A DNA stretch of 64,000 bases, from the NCBI GenBank assembly GCA_030681795.1, contig JAUXRG010000081.1, forward strand, positions 1 to 64,000, written 5' to 3'. Shown here piece by piece: positions 37,271-46,411 of this stretch. The position numbers were made by a program, and so were the translations under genes. Within the stretch, counting starts at the first letter, position 1. Every line of letters begins with the position of its first letter. This stretch comes from Rubrivivax sp. (GTDB lineage Bacteria; Pseudomonadota; Gammaproteobacteria; Burkholderiales; Burkholderiaceae_C). The notes below the pieces were generated by a model. It was given only the letters and a program-made list of their open reading frames with translations. It was not told the origin of the DNA and searched no databases.

Positions 37271-38460
37271 GCCGCCAGCTCCTTCATGGCTTGCCTGGCG
37301 ACTTCACGGGCGGCGCGGTCCAGTTCCAGCAGGTCGCCCAGGCCGTGGTCCGGGTGGAGCCGCGCCGGCAGGCGTTCGAGCGTTTGGGCATTCACCCTGT
37401 GAATCGCCGTGAAGGCGATGGTTCCCGCCAGGAAGGCCGCCACGGCCTCCTCGTTGGCGGCGCTCAGCACCGCCGTCGTGCCGGCCGGCGAGCGCAATGC
37501 CTCCCAGGCCAGTTGCAGCCCGGGGAACAGGCTCGGGTCGGGCTCTTCGAAGCTCAGCGACTGCATGGCCGCGAAGTCCAGCCGCGGCGCGCCCGACTCG
37601 ATGCGCTCGGGGAATGACAGCCCGTAGGCGATGGGCACCTTCATGTCCGGCGTGCCGAGTTGCGCCAGCACCGAGCCGTCGCGGCACACGACCATCGAGT
37701 GGATGATGCTCTGCGGATGGATCACCACCTTGATGCGCTCGGGCTCCAGGTCGAACAGCCAGCGCGCCTCGATGACCTCGAGCGCCTTGTTCATCATGGT
37801 GGCTGAATCCACCGAGATCTTGCGGCCCATCACCCAGTTGGGGTGCGCCACGGCCTGCTCGGGCGTGATGTCGTGCAGGCTTTCGGGGGTGCGGCTGCGA
37901 AACGGCCCGCCGCTGGCGGTGAGCACGATGTGGTCGATGCGCTGCGCCCAGACCGAACGGTCTTCCGGCAGGCACTGGAAGATGGCCGAATGCTCGCTGT
38001 CGATGGGCAGCAGCGTGGCGCCGCCTTCGGCCACCGTTCGCATGAACAGGCCGCCTCCCACCACCAGGGCTTCCTTGTTGGCCAGCAACAGGCGTTTGCC
38101 GGCGCGGGCCGCGGCCATGCAGGGTGGCAGGCCCGCGGCGCCCACGATGGCGGCCATGACGCTGTCCACATCGTCGGAAGCCGCGAGCTCGCACAGCGCC
38201 TGCGCACCGGCCCGCACCTCGGTGGCCAGGCCGGCGTCGCGCAAGGCCGCTCGCATCTCGGCCGCACGGAGTTCCGTGGGCACGACCACCCGCCTGGGCT
38301 TGAAGCGGCGGCACTGGTCCAGCAGCAGGTCCATGCGCTGGTACGACGACAGGCCGACCAGCTCGAAGCGCTCCGGATGTCGTGCCACCACCTCCAGTGT
38401 GCTGGTGCCCACCGAGCCGGTGGACCCCAGGATCACCAGGCGTTGCGGGCCGCGACTCAT
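37267..38460 (-). CDS. dxr: 1-deoxy-D-xylulose 5-phosphate reductoisomerase
   Basis: A 397-residue NADPH enzyme that makes 2-C-methyl-D-erythritol 4-phosphate, the committed step of the non-mevalonate isoprenoid pathway. NADPH-binding GSTGSVGTSTLEV is at the N terminus; the metal and substrate sites include IDSEHSAIFQ and NPNWVMGRKISVDSATMMNK-type sequence. The ATG at 38460 overlaps the cdsA stop (ATGA) and has GGAG upstream; a GTG 12 bp upstream is an alternative. It links to uppS and ispG in the window. Confidence 0.97.
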   Translation of the reverse strand: MSRGPQRLVILGSTGSVGTSTLEVVARHPERFELVGLSSYQRMDLLLDQCRRFKPRRVVVPTELRAAEMRAALRDAGLATEVRAGAQALCELAASDDVDSVMAAIVGAAGLPPCMAAARAGKRLLLANKEALVVGGGLFMRTVAEGGATLLPIDSEHSAIFQCLPEDRSVWAQRIDHIVLTASGGPFRSRTPESLHDITPEQAVAHPNWVMGRKISVDSATMMNKALEVIEARWLFDLEPERIKVVIHPQSIIHSMVVCRDGSVLAQLGTPDMKVPIAYGLSFPERIESGAPRLDFAAMQSLSFEEPDPSLFPGLQLAWEALRSPAGTTAVLSAANEEAVAAFLAGTIAFTAIHRVNAQTLERLPARLHPDHGLGDLLELDRAAREVARQAMKELAA

Positions 38461-39302
38461 GGCGAGCTCCACCCGGCGAGGGCGAGTGCCGCCGGCAGCA
38501 CCGGCAGCAAGGCGTCCACGCGGTCGAGCACGCCCCCATGGCCGGGCAGCAAGCGGCTGCTGTCCTTGGCGCCGGCCGCGCGCTTGACGAGCGACTCGAC
38601 CAGGTCACCGACCACGCTCAGGCCGCACAAGGCCAGCAGCGCAGCCCCCAGCCCGGCCACGCCGAGTGAGTGCAGCAGGCGCGAATACAGGCTGGGGCCG
38701 TCGAAACCGAAGCGGCTGTCGAGCCAGATCCAGAACGCCGCCAACGCGACCACGCCGGCCATGCCCGACCACACGCCCTCCCAGCTCTTGCCCGGGCTGA
38801 TGGCAGGGGCCAGCTTGCGCCTGCCCCAGGCGCGGCCGCCGAAGTACGCGCAGATGTCGGCCATCCAGACCAGGGCCAGCACCGAAATCATGAAGTTGAT
38901 GCCCACGACGCGGGCGTGCGCCAGCGCCAGCCAGGCCGCCCACAGCGCCAGCAGGCCCATCAACAGGCGCGCCGCCTTGGGCAGCTGCGGCCAGACCGCT
39001 GGCCCGCTGCGCAGCGCCACCGTGCCCGCGGTGACCCACGCCGCAGTCGCCCACCACCACAGGGACGCGGGCGGGTTGCGCGTCCATCCGGCAGCCAGCG
39101 CCGCTGCGCCACCGAGCGCCACCGTGGCCCCCAGGGCCAGGGCCGAGATCATGGCCGCCTGGTTCAGGCGGCCCCACTCCCATCCGGCGGCCGCCATCAA
39201 GGCCAACGTGAGCAGCGCGAACGGCCAGGGGCTGGCGACGGACAGCGAACCGAGCAACAGCCCTGCAAGCACGAGGGCGGTGATGACACGCTGCCGCAGC
39301 AT
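38457..39302 (-). CDS. cdsA: Phosphatidate cytidylyltransferase
   Basis: A 281-residue inner membrane enzyme that forms CDP-diacylglycerol from phosphatidate and CTP. Eight or so hydrophobic segments are visible, and the C-terminal signature (SVVGDLVESLVKRAAGAKDS, then LLPGHGGVLDRVD) binds the metal and CTP. It lies 5 bp after uppS and overlaps dxr by 4 bp. Confidence 0.96.
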   Translation of the reverse strand: MLRQRVITALVLAGLLLGSLSVASPWPFALLTLALMAAAGWEWGRLNQAAMISALALGATVALGGAAALAAGWTRNPPASLWWWATAAWVTAGTVALRSGPAVWPQLPKAARLLMGLLALWAAWLALAHARVVGINFMISVLALVWMADICAYFGGRAWGRRKLAPAISPGKSWEGVWSGMAGVVALAAFWIWLDSRFGFDGPSLYSRLLHSLGVAGLGAALLALCGLSVVGDLVESLVKRAAGAKDSSRLLPGHGGVLDRVDALLPVLPAALALAGWSSP

Positions 39303-39307
39303 CCGGC

Positions 39308-40078
39308 TCAGGTGCCCTCGGGCACGACCTGGTTCGGGTGGATGGCTCCGAACCGGCGGTCACGCTGGGCGTAGGCGGATAGCGCCGCGTCGATTTCCGC
39401 CGTGCCGAAGTCGGGCCACAGGCACTCCGTGAAGAACAACTCCGAGTAGGCCGCCTGCCAGAGCAGGAAATTGCTGATGCGCATCTCGCCGCCGGTGCGA
39501 ATGAACAGGTCGGGGTCGGGTGCAAACGACAGCGCCATATGCTGGGAGAGCCAGGTCTCGTCCACCGCTTCCGGCGGCAGGCCTTCGCTGATGGCCTTGC
39601 GGCAGGCCTGCACCACGTCCCAGCGGCCGCCGTAGTTGAAAGCCACGGCCAGCGTGATGCGACGATTTTCGCGCGTGACTTCTTCGGCGTGCTCCCAGGC
39701 CCGGCGCAGTTGATCGGACACCGCAGAGCGGTCGCCGACGATGCGGATGCGCACACCGTCACCGGCCAGCTTGGTGAGGTACTTGGACACCGCGACCAAC
39801 ACCAGGCTCATCAGGCCAGAGACTTCCTCGCTCGGGCGTTTCCAGTTCTCGGAGGAGAACGCAAACACCGTCAGGTACTGCACGCCACGGTCGGCGAAGG
39901 TGTTGACAGCGCGCACCAGCGCATCCACGCCCTGCTTGTGGCCGAAAAAGCGTGGCATGAACCGCTGCTTGGCCCAACGGCCGTTGCCGTCCATCACCAC
40001 CGCCACGTGGCGGGGGACGGCAGCGCTGGCGAACTCAGCCCTTGGGGCTGCGGCGTGGGCGTCGGACAAATCGGCCAT
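39308..40078 (-). CDS. uppS: Undecaprenyl diphosphate synthase
   Basis: A 256-residue cis-prenyltransferase that makes the C55 lipid carrier for peptidoglycan and O-antigen synthesis. The catalytic Asp lies in VAVVMDGNGRWA, with FGHKQGVDALV, YLTVFAFSSENWKRP, FNYGGRWDVVQA and the C-terminal DLFIRTGGEMRISNFLLWQ motifs. About 20 extra residues precede the catalytic core. It follows frr by 24 bp and precedes cdsA. Confidence 0.97.
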   Translation of the reverse strand: MADLSDAHAAAPRAEFASAAVPRHVAVVMDGNGRWAKQRFMPRFFGHKQGVDALVRAVNTFADRGVQYLTVFAFSSENWKRPSEEVSGLMSLVLVAVSKYLTKLAGDGVRIRIVGDRSAVSDQLRRAWEHAEEVTRENRRITLAVAFNYGGRWDVVQACRKAISEGLPPEAVDETWLSQHMALSFAPDPDLFIRTGGEMRISNFLLWQAAYSELFFTECLWPDFGTAEIDAALSAYAQRDRRFGAIHPNQVVPEGT

Positions 40079-40102
40079 GGGTGCGGGTGCGTGGGTGGCG
40101 GG

Positions 40103-40672
40103 TCAGACCGCCATCACTTCCGCTTCCTTGCCCTGCACGAGGCGGTCGATCTCGGCAATCATGCGGTCGGTCAGGCGCTGCACCTCGTCTTGAGCACGGT
40201 GCTCATCGTCCTCGGCGACATCCTTGTCCTTGAGCAGCTTCTTGAGGTGCTCGTTGGCCTCGCGGCGCACGGCGCGCACGGCAATCCTGGACTCCTCGCC
40301 CGCGTGGCGCACGACCTTGGTGAGTTCCTTGCGGCGCTCTTCGGTGAGCGCCGGCATGGGCACGCGCAACAGGTCGCCCTGGGCCGCCGGATTCAGGCCG
40401 AGGTCGGATTCGCGGATCGCCCTCTCGATCTTGGCACCCATGCCCTTTTCCCAGGGTTGCACGCCGATCGTGCGCGCATCCAGCAAGGTCACGTTGGCCA
40501 CCTGGCTGATGGGCACCATGGAGCCGTAGTAGTCGACATGCACCTGGTCGAGCAGGCCGGGGTGGGCGCGGCCGGTGCGGATCTTGTGCAGATCGCTCTT
40601 GAACGCTTCGATGGACTTGCCCATCTTCTGTTCGGCGGTCTTCTTGATCTCGGGAATGGTCATGGCAATCAT
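40103..40672 (-). CDS. frr: Ribosome recycling factor
   Basis: A 189-residue tRNA-shaped protein that splits post-termination ribosomes with EF-G. Family regions [27 protein letters not shown] and the C-terminal [18 protein letters not shown] are clear. GAGGAGG lies 10 nt before the ATG at 40672; a second ATG three codons in would be too far from it. It follows pyrH by 15 bp. Confidence 0.97.
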   Translation of the reverse strand: MIAMTIPEIKKTAEQKMGKSIEAFKSDLHKIRTGRAHPGLLDQVHVDYYGSMVPISQVANVTLLDARTIGVQPWEKGMGAKIERAIRESDLGLNPAAQGDLLRVPMPALTEERRKELTKVVRHAGEESRIAVRAVRREANEHLKKLLKDKDVAEDDEHRAQDEVQRLTDRMIAEIDRLVQGKEAEVMAV

Positions 40673-40687
40673 TGCGCGGGGGCCTCC

Positions 40688-41398
40688 TCAAACATGCACC
40701 AGGGTGCCTTCGTCCTCGCCCAGCACCACACGCTTGAGTGCGCCGGGCTTGAAGATGCTGAAGATTCTGATCGGCAGCTTCTGGTCGCGACACAGCGCGA
40801 AAGCGGTGGCGTCCATCACCTGCAGATTCCTGGCGATGGCTTCGTCGAAGGTGATGGTGCCGTAGCGCGTGGCCGTGGCGTCCTTCTTGGGGTCGGCGCT
40901 GTAGACGCCGTCGACCTTGGTCGCCTTGAGCACCACTTCAGCGCCGATCTCGGCCCCGCGCAGCGCGGCGGCCGTGTCGGTGGTGAAGAAGGGGTTGCCG
41001 GTGCCTGCGGCGAAGACCACGACCTTGCCTTCTTCGAGGTACTGCAGGGCCTTCGGCCGCACATAGGGTTCGACCACTTGGTCGATGGCGATGGCGGACA
41101 TCACGCGCGCCGTCATGCCCTCTTGCCGCATGGTGTCGGCCAGGGCCAGCGCATTCATCACGGTGGCCAGCATGCCCATGTAGTCGGCGGTGGCGCGGTC
41201 CATGCCCACCGAGCCGCCGGCCACGCCGCGGAAGATGTTGCCGCCGCCGATCACCACCGCCACCTCGCAACCCAGGCGGGTGATTTCCTGCACCTCGCGC
41301 ACCATGCGAACGATGGTGGCGCGGTTGATGCCGTAGGCGTCGTCGCCCATCAAGGCTTCGCCCGACAGCTTCAGCAGGATGCGCTTGTACGCCGGCAT
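40688..41398 (-). CDS. pyrH: Uridylate kinase
   Basis: A 236-residue hexameric UMP kinase of the amino acid kinase family. [14 protein letters not shown] opens the ATP-binding site; [28 protein letters not shown] and [13 protein letters not shown] are typical. The start at 41398 (MPAYKRILL) has AAGGGAG upstream. A hairpin and a TACACT hexamer in the gap before it suggest its own promoter in addition to read-through from rpsB-tsf. Confidence 0.97.
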   Translation of the reverse strand: MPAYKRILLKLSGEALMGDDAYGINRATIVRMVREVQEITRLGCEVAVVIGGGNIFRGVAGGSVGMDRATADYMGMLATVMNALALADTMRQEGMTARVMSAIAIDQVVEPYVRPKALQYLEEGKVVVFAAGTGNPFFTTDTAAALRGAEIGAEVVLKATKVDGVYSADPKKDATATRYGTITFDEAIARNLQVMDATAFALCRDQKLPIRIFSIFKPGALKRVVLGEDEGTLVHV

Positions 41399-41425
41399 CG
41401 ATTCAACTCCCTTGGCAAAGCTCGC

Positions 41426-41431
41426 AGTGTA
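41426..41431 (-). promoter_or_regulatory. Candidate -10 of a pyrH promoter
   Basis: Minus-strand TACACT lies immediately after the tsf-pyrH hairpin and 27 nt before the pyrH ATG, which would leave a leader of about 20 nt containing the Shine-Dalgarno sequence. No clear -35 is seen because the position falls within the hairpin. Confidence 0.35.
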
Positions 41432-41463
41432 AGGGCCCGGCGCGTGCCACCGCGGCGGGCCCT
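41432..41463 (-). terminator. Hairpin between tsf and pyrH
   Basis: An 8-bp perfect stem, AGGGCCCG/CGGGCCCT, with a 16-nt loop begins about 17 bp after the tsf stop. It is followed by TTACACT rather than a T tract, so it may attenuate rather than stop transcription. Confidence 0.5.
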
Positions 41464-41480
41464 GGCCTCGTTGCGGCGGG

Positions 41481-42401
41481 TCATTGGCCCTTCGCTGCGG
41501 CCACCTGTGCAGCCACTTCGGCAGCGAAGTCGTCGGTCCGCTTTTCGAGCCCCTCACCCACCACATAGATCGTGAAGCCAGCCACCTGGGTGGCCTTTTC
41601 CTTGAGCATCTGCTCCACGGTCTGCTTGTCGTTCTTCACGAAGGGCTGGTTGAGCAGCGACACCTCCTTGAGGAACTTCTGCACCGAGCCGTCCACCCGC
41701 CGGGCCACGATCTCCGGCGACTGCGCCGGCTTGCCCGCGGCCAGGGCCGCGGCCGAGTCTTCGGCTGCCTTTTCGGCGGCGACGCGGCGCTCGACTTCGA
41801 TCAGGCCCGCCGGGACGTCGCTGGTGGCCAGCGCCTTGGGCTTCATCGCGGCCACGTGCATGGCCACGTCCTTGGCGGCGACTTCGTCACCGCTGTATTC
41901 CACCAACACGCCGATGCGCGTGCCATGCAGATAGCAGGCCAGCGAGCCCCCACCGGCATAGCGCTTGAAGCGCCGCACCGACAGGTTCTCGCCGATCTTG
42001 CCGATCAGACCCTTGCGCACGTCTTCCACGGTCGGGCCGAAGCCGTCCTGGGTCAGCGGCAACTCTGACAGGGCAGCGACATCAGCCGGGTCGCGTTCGG
42101 CCACCAAGGCGGCCACGGCCTGCGCGAAGGCGAGGAACGAGTCGTTCTTCGAGACGAAGTCGGTCTCGCAGTTGACCTCCACCAGCGCGCCGGTGTGTCC
42201 TGCCACGGAGGCGGCGACCACCCCCTCGGCCGTGATGCGGGCAGCGGCCTTGCTGGCCTTGCTGCCCAGCTTGACGCGCAGGATTTCTTCGGCGCGGACC
42301 GAGTCGCCATCGGCCTCGGTCAGCGCTCTCTTGCATTCCATCATCGGCGCGTCGGTCCTGGCGCGCAACTCGGCCACCATGCTTGCAGTGATTGCGGGCA
42401 T
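41481..42401 (-). CDS. tsf: Translation elongation factor Ts
   Basis: A 306-residue guanine nucleotide exchange factor for EF-Tu. The N-terminal module has [24 protein letters not shown], and the exchange core includes the TDFVSKND motif that contacts EF-Tu. The start at 42401 (MPAITAS) has GGAG 7 nt upstream; an in-frame ATG four codons earlier contains that site and is unlikely. It follows rpsB. Confidence 0.97.
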   Translation of the reverse strand: MPAITASMVAELRARTDAPMMECKRALTEADGDSVRAEEILRVKLGSKASKAAARITAEGVVAASVAGHTGALVEVNCETDFVSKNDSFLAFAQAVAALVAERDPADVAALSELPLTQDGFGPTVEDVRKGLIGKIGENLSVRRFKRYAGGGSLACYLHGTRIGVLVEYSGDEVAAKDVAMHVAAMKPKALATSDVPAGLIEVERRVAAEKAAEDSAAALAAGKPAQSPEIVARRVDGSVQKFLKEVSLLNQPFVKNDKQTVEQMLKEKATQVAGFTIYVVGEGLEKRTDDFAAEVAAQVAAAKGQ

Positions 42402-42427
42402 CGTCATCTCCATTCAGTGCGGGTGCA

Positions 42428-42451
42428 CACCGGGCACGGCAGCGCCCGGTG
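42428..42451 (-). terminator. Hairpin between rpsB and tsf
   Basis: An 8-bp perfect stem, CACCGGGC/GCCCGGTG, with an 8-nt loop lies midway in the 110-bp gap. There is no T tract. An intercistronic attenuator between rpsB and tsf is known in other bacteria; the same role here is inferred. Confidence 0.5.
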
Positions 42452-42511
42452 CCAAGGGCGGCAGCGGTGGCGCGAAAGCCGCGCGCGAGCCCGCTGCCGA
42501 GGGGTCGGACG

Positions 42512-43258
42512 TCAGCTGCCTTCGCTGACTTCGACGAACTCGTCGCCGGCGGCCGAGATGGCCTGCACCACGTCGCTGGTGACGTTGGCCTTGCCTTCGA
42601 GCACGGCGTCGGCCACCGCACGGGCGTACAGCGCCACGGCCTTGGCCGAGTCGTCGTTGCCCGGGATCACGTAGTCGATGCCGATCGGCGAGTGGTTCGT
42701 GTCGACGATGCCGATCACCGGGATGCCCAGCTTCTTGGCCTCGGCCACGGCGATCTTGTGGTAGCCGACGTCGATCACGAACATCGCGTCGGGCAGCGCG
42801 CTCATGTCCTGGATGCCGCCGATGTCCTTCTCGAGCTTCACCAGCTCGCGCTCGAACATCAGGCCTTCCTTCTTGATCATCAGCGCGGTGCCGGCATCCT
42901 TGGTGGCCTGCATGTCCTTGAGCTTCTTCAGCGAACCCTTGACGGTCTTGAAGTTGGTCATCATGCCGCCCAGCCAGCGCTGGTCGACATAGGGCATGCC
43001 GCAACGCTGGGCCTCCATCGCGATGACATCACGCGCCTGGCGCTTGGTGCCGATCATCAGGATGCTGCCGCGCTTGCTGGCGAGCTGGCGGATGAACTTC
43101 ATCGCGTCCTCGAAGAGCGGCTGCGTCTTCTCGAGGTTGATGATGTGGATCTTGTTGCGATGCCCGTAGATGTACGGGGCCATCTTGGGGTTCCAGAAGC
43201 GCGTCTGGTGTCCGAAATGGACACCCGCTTCCAGCATTTCACGCATGGAGACAGTCAT
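42512..43258 (-). CDS. rpsB: 30S ribosomal protein S2
   Basis: A 248-residue ribosomal protein that docks on the 30S head-body junction. It opens with [20 protein letters not shown] and has the conserved [21 protein letters not shown] and [11 protein letters not shown]. It heads the rpsB-tsf unit, preceded by a 230-nt leader and an extended -10 promoter. Confidence 0.98.
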   Translation of the reverse strand: MTVSMREMLEAGVHFGHQTRFWNPKMAPYIYGHRNKIHIINLEKTQPLFEDAMKFIRQLASKRGSILMIGTKRQARDVIAMEAQRCGMPYVDQRWLGGMMTNFKTVKGSLKKLKDMQATKDAGTALMIKKEGLMFERELVKLEKDIGGIQDMSALPDAMFVIDVGYHKIAVAEAKKLGIPVIGIVDTNHSPIGIDYVIPGNDDSAKAVALYARAVADAVLEGKANVTSDVVQAISAAGDEFVEVSEGS

Positions 43259-43588
43259 GGAAACTCCGAAGGTTGAGTCTAGAATCCCGCCGCTTCATCG
43301 TGGCCCGCAAGGCCGTTCATCTGAACAGCTTTGTCGAGCCGCGACACCTTGGTTCGGTCGGGTTCGCGATTGGCCTGCCCCCAGGTCAGCTGGGCCCGCC
43401 GGCCACCACGCGGGTGAACAGGCTGCAGCCGCAAGCGCGCTCTCGCGGCCTTCGCCGCTCCAACGCACCCCCTTAGAGGCAAACCGCATGATTCTAGCAC
43501 CCACGTTCCGCGTGGTGACCTCTGCCGCCTTCGCCACCGGCCGCCTCGCGCCGATGGCGCTCGACTCCCGAGAGACGGCGGCTCAAGG
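43259..43588. other. 330-bp intergenic region rpsB / dadA
   Basis: This gap between divergent genes holds the rpsB promoter and leader (minus) and the 5' flank of the dadA-like gene (plus), whose Shine-Dalgarno is AAGGA just before 43589. GC-rich short inverted repeats such as CCCAG/CTGGG near 43380 suggest a structured rpsB leader, possibly an S2 autoregulatory site. I see no convincing small gene here. Confidence 0.5.
43491..43499 (-). promoter_or_regulatory. Extended -10 promoter of rpsB
   Basis: Minus-strand TGC-TAGAAT is an extended -10 element, like the TGC-TATAAT found before rpsF. The -35 is weak. Transcription should start near 43484 and give a leader of about 225 nt. Confidence 0.55.
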
Positions 43589-44845
43589 ATGAAAGTGGCT
43601 GTCGTCGGTGCCGGGATCATCGGTGTCACCACCGCCTTCGAACTCTCGGCCCTGGGACACGAGGTCACCGTGTTCGAGCGCCGAGGCGCCGTGGCTGCGC
43701 AAGCCAGCTTTGCCAACGCCGGCGTGGTGGCGCCGGGCTACGTCACGCCGTGGGCCGCCCCGGGCATGCCCTGGAAGGTGTTGCAGCAGCTGCTCAGTCG
43801 CGATGCGCCGGTGCGCTTCGGTGGCCTGGATGCACTGCGTCAGTTGCCCTGGATGTGGCGCTGGTGGCGCGCATGCAGGCCACAGGTCTACGCGGCCAAC
43901 CGCACGGCCATGCATCGTCTGGCTCACTTCAGCCGCGATCGCCTGCTCGAACTGACCCGCACCCTGCGGCTGGAATACGAGCAGATGCCGGGCTTTGTCG
44001 TGCTGCTGCGTGGCGACCGCGATCTGCAGCGGGCGCAGGGCGGCCTGGCCTTGCTACGTGACTTCGGTGTGGCCCACGAGTTGGTCGATGGCGTGCGATG
44101 CCGCCAGATCGAACCCGGACTGAACCCGGAAGTGGCGCTGCATGCCGCCATTCACCTGCCGCAGGACGGTGTGGGCAACTGCCGCCACTTCGCGCACCTG
44201 CTCAAGGCCGAGGCGCAACGGCTGGGTGCCCGCTTCCGTTTCGACACCCTGGTGGCTGAAATTTCGCCGGGCCCCCGGCCCGTGGTGACCACCTTCACCG
44301 GCGAGCGCAGCGAGTTCGATGCCGCCGTCATCTGCGCCGGGGTGCAGGCCAACGCCCTGCTTCGCGGGCTGGGCCTGAAGCTGCCACTGGCACCCATCCA
44401 CGGCTATTCCGTCACCGCCCCGGTGCGCCACCGCGACAGCCCGGTGCACATCGGCCCACGCGCGGCGCTAGTGGACGAGCGCTACAAGGTGGCCATCAGC
44501 CGTCTCGGCCAGCGCATTCGCGTGTCCGGCGGCGCCGAGATCGGTGGCCGGATCGACCACCTGGCGATGGCGCCGCTGCGCACGCTGTACCGCGTGCTTG
44601 ACGACTGGTTCCCTGGCGCCGTGCTGGCCCGCGAGGCCCAGCACTGGAAAGGGGCCCGCCCCATGTTGCCCGATGGCCCTCCGGTGCTCGGCGAAAGCGG
44701 CGCCCCCGGCGTCTGGCTCAACCTGGGCCATGGTTCGAGCGGCTGGGCGCTGGCTTGCGGCTCGGCGCGTGCATTGGCCGAGCGCATCAGTGGCCGCGAG
44801 GCGCCGCTGGATATGTCCGGGCTGACGCTGGCGCGCTGGCGCTGA
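43589..44845 (+). CDS. dadA: FAD-dependent D-amino acid dehydrogenase-like oxidoreductase
   Basis: A 418-residue DAO-family flavoprotein resembling the small subunit of D-amino acid dehydrogenase, which oxidises D-amino acids to keto acids and passes electrons to the respiratory chain. The Rossmann FAD motif GAGIIG lies at residues 7-12 with FERR as the acidic end of the second strand; the C-terminal FAD-binding NLGHGSSGWALACGSA is clear. FANAGVVAPGYVTPW is typical of DadA. No alanine racemase or Lrp-type regulator is adjacent, so substrate identity is less sure than the family. Confidence 0.8.
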   Translation: MKVAVVGAGIIGVTTAFELSALGHEVTVFERRGAVAAQASFANAGVVAPGYVTPWAAPGMPWKVLQQLLSRDAPVRFGGLDALRQLPWMWRWWRACRPQVYAANRTAMHRLAHFSRDRLLELTRTLRLEYEQMPGFVVLLRGDRDLQRAQGGLALLRDFGVAHELVDGVRCRQIEPGLNPEVALHAAIHLPQDGVGNCRHFAHLLKAEAQRLGARFRFDTLVAEISPGPRPVVTTFTGERSEFDAAVICAGVQANALLRGLGLKLPLAPIHGYSVTAPVRHRDSPVHIGPRAALVDERYKVAISRLGQRIRVSGGAEIGGRIDHLAMAPLRTLYRVLDDWFPGAVLAREAQHWKGARPMLPDGPPVLGESGAPGVWLNLGHGSSGWALACGSARALAERISGREAPLDMSGLTLARWR

Positions 44846-44852
44846 GCGGGCC

Positions 44853-44858
44853 GACAAT
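44853..44858 (+). promoter_or_regulatory. Candidate -10 element immediately before nnr
   Basis: GACAAT ends 6 nt before the nnr ATG, so transcription would begin at or next to the start codon. There is no usable Shine-Dalgarno sequence, consistent with a leaderless message. No clear -35. Confidence 0.35.
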
Positions 44859-44864
44859 CGCGGG

Positions 44865-46388
44865 ATGCTGAGCCCGCTTTCCGCTCCACCCCAGCGCATC
44901 GACGGCCTGGGTGACCGATGGCCGCTGCACGATGCCGAGGCCTCTAGGCGCGTCGAACAGGCCGCATTGGCAACCCATGCGCCGCATGCGCTCATGGAAC
45001 GCGCCGGCGCAGCCCTGGCCCGCCTGGCCCTGGCCCTGACGCCGCACGCCAAGCGCATTCAGGTGTGGGCCGGGCCCGGCAACAACGGCGGCGACGGGCT
45101 GGTCGCCGCCAGGCATCTGCACGGGGCGGGCAAGACGGTGAACGTGACGCTGCTGGCCGACCCGGCGCGCTTGCCCGCCGACGCGGCCCGGGCGCTGGCC
45201 GATGCGCGGCAGGCCGGCGTGCCGATCGGAGCGATCGGGCCGGCGGGCACCGTACCCGGCGGCGTGGCCGACCTCGTGATCGATGCCTTGCTCGGCCTGG
45301 GCACGCGGCGCGCGCCCGAAGGCACCCTGGCGGCCGCCATCGCGGCCATCAATGCCGCGGCCGCACCCGTGCTTGCGGTGGACCTCCCCTCCGGGCTGAA
45401 CCCGGACACCGGCATGCGGATCGGTTCGTGTGCGGTGCACGCCACTGCCACGCTGTCGCTGCTGACCCTCAAGCCCGGATGCTTCACCGGAGCCGGGCGC
45501 GACCATGCTGGCGCGGTGTGGCTGGCCACGCTTGGGGTCCGGGCTGAAGAACCCACGGCATGGCTCGCGGGGGCCCCCACGAACGCGGCGCGGCGGCACG
45601 CCACCCACAAGGGCGACTTTGGCGACGTCGCCGTGGTCGGCGGCGCGGCGGGCATGGTCGGTGCGGCCTGGCTGGCCGCGCGGGCTGCGTTGGCCGCGGG
45701 TGCCGGCCGCGTCTATGTCAGCCTGCTCGACCCGGCCTCGCCTTTGTACGATCCGGGCCGGCCGGAGCTCATGGGTCGCGCTCGCTGGTGGCGCTCGCCT
45801 GCGGGTGTAATCGCCCAGACCACCGTGGTCTGCGGCTGTGGCGGCGGAGATGCCGTGCGCGAAGCCCTCCCCGCCCTGCTCTCCCACGCCCGGCAACTGG
45901 TGCTGGACGCCGATGCGCTCAACGCTGTCGCCGCCGACACGGCCCTGCAAAGCCTCTTGCGGGCGCGTGCCTCGCGCGGCGGGGCCACGCTGCTGACGCC
46001 CCACCCGCTGGAAGCAGCGCGACTGCTGGGGGTCAGCGCCGCCGAAGTGCAGGCCGATCGCATCAAAGCCGCGCAAGCGCTCGCCAGCACATTCGGCGCC
46101 GCAGTCTTGCTGAAGGGCTCGGGCAGCGTGGTTGCCGCAGCCGGTCAACTGCCCAGCATCAACGGCACCGGCAACGCGGCGCTGGCGAGCGCAGGCACCG
46201 GGGACGTGCTCGCGGGCTGGGCCGCGGGCCGCTGGGCGCAGTCCGCGACCGCCACCGGCTACGACGTGGCCACCGCCACCGCCTGGTGGCACGGGCGTAT
46301 CGCCGATCGCTGGCCCGGCGCCGCGCAAGGCGCGACTTTGCGCGCCGGGGACCTCATCGAAGCCATGGCGCGCCAGGCCGCGTTCTGA
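44865..46388 (+). CDS. nnr: Bifunctional NAD(P)H-hydrate repair enzyme (epimerase/dehydratase)
   Basis: A 507-residue fusion that repairs hydrated NAD(P)H. The N-terminal YjeF_N epimerase domain (about 20-225) has WAGPGNNGGDGLVAARHL and VLAVDLPSGLNPDTG. The C-terminal ribokinase-like ADP/ATP-dependent dehydratase (about 240-505) has KGDFGDVAVVGGAAGM, LTPHPLEAARLLG and the catalytic-Asp motif NAALASAGTGDVLAG. Length is typical for the fused form. It starts 19 bp after dadA and converges on rnr. Confidence 0.95.
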   Translation: MLSPLSAPPQRIDGLGDRWPLHDAEASRRVEQAALATHAPHALMERAGAALARLALALTPHAKRIQVWAGPGNNGGDGLVAARHLHGAGKTVNVTLLADPARLPADAARALADARQAGVPIGAIGPAGTVPGGVADLVIDALLGLGTRRAPEGTLAAAIAAINAAAAPVLAVDLPSGLNPDTGMRIGSCAVHATATLSLLTLKPGCFTGAGRDHAGAVWLATLGVRAEEPTAWLAGAPTNAARRHATHKGDFGDVAVVGGAAGMVGAAWLAARAALAAGAGRVYVSLLDPASPLYDPGRPELMGRARWWRSPAGVIAQTTVVCGCGGGDAVREALPALLSHARQLVLDADALNAVAADTALQSLLRARASRGGATLLTPHPLEAARLLGVSAAEVQADRIKAAQALASTFGAAVLLKGSGSVVAAAGQLPSINGTGNAALASAGTGDVLAGWAAGRWAQSATATGYDVATATAWWHGRIADRWPGAAQGATLRAGDLIEAMARQAAF

Positions 46389-46411
46389 TCGCGCGGCTCG
46401 ACGCCATCGCG

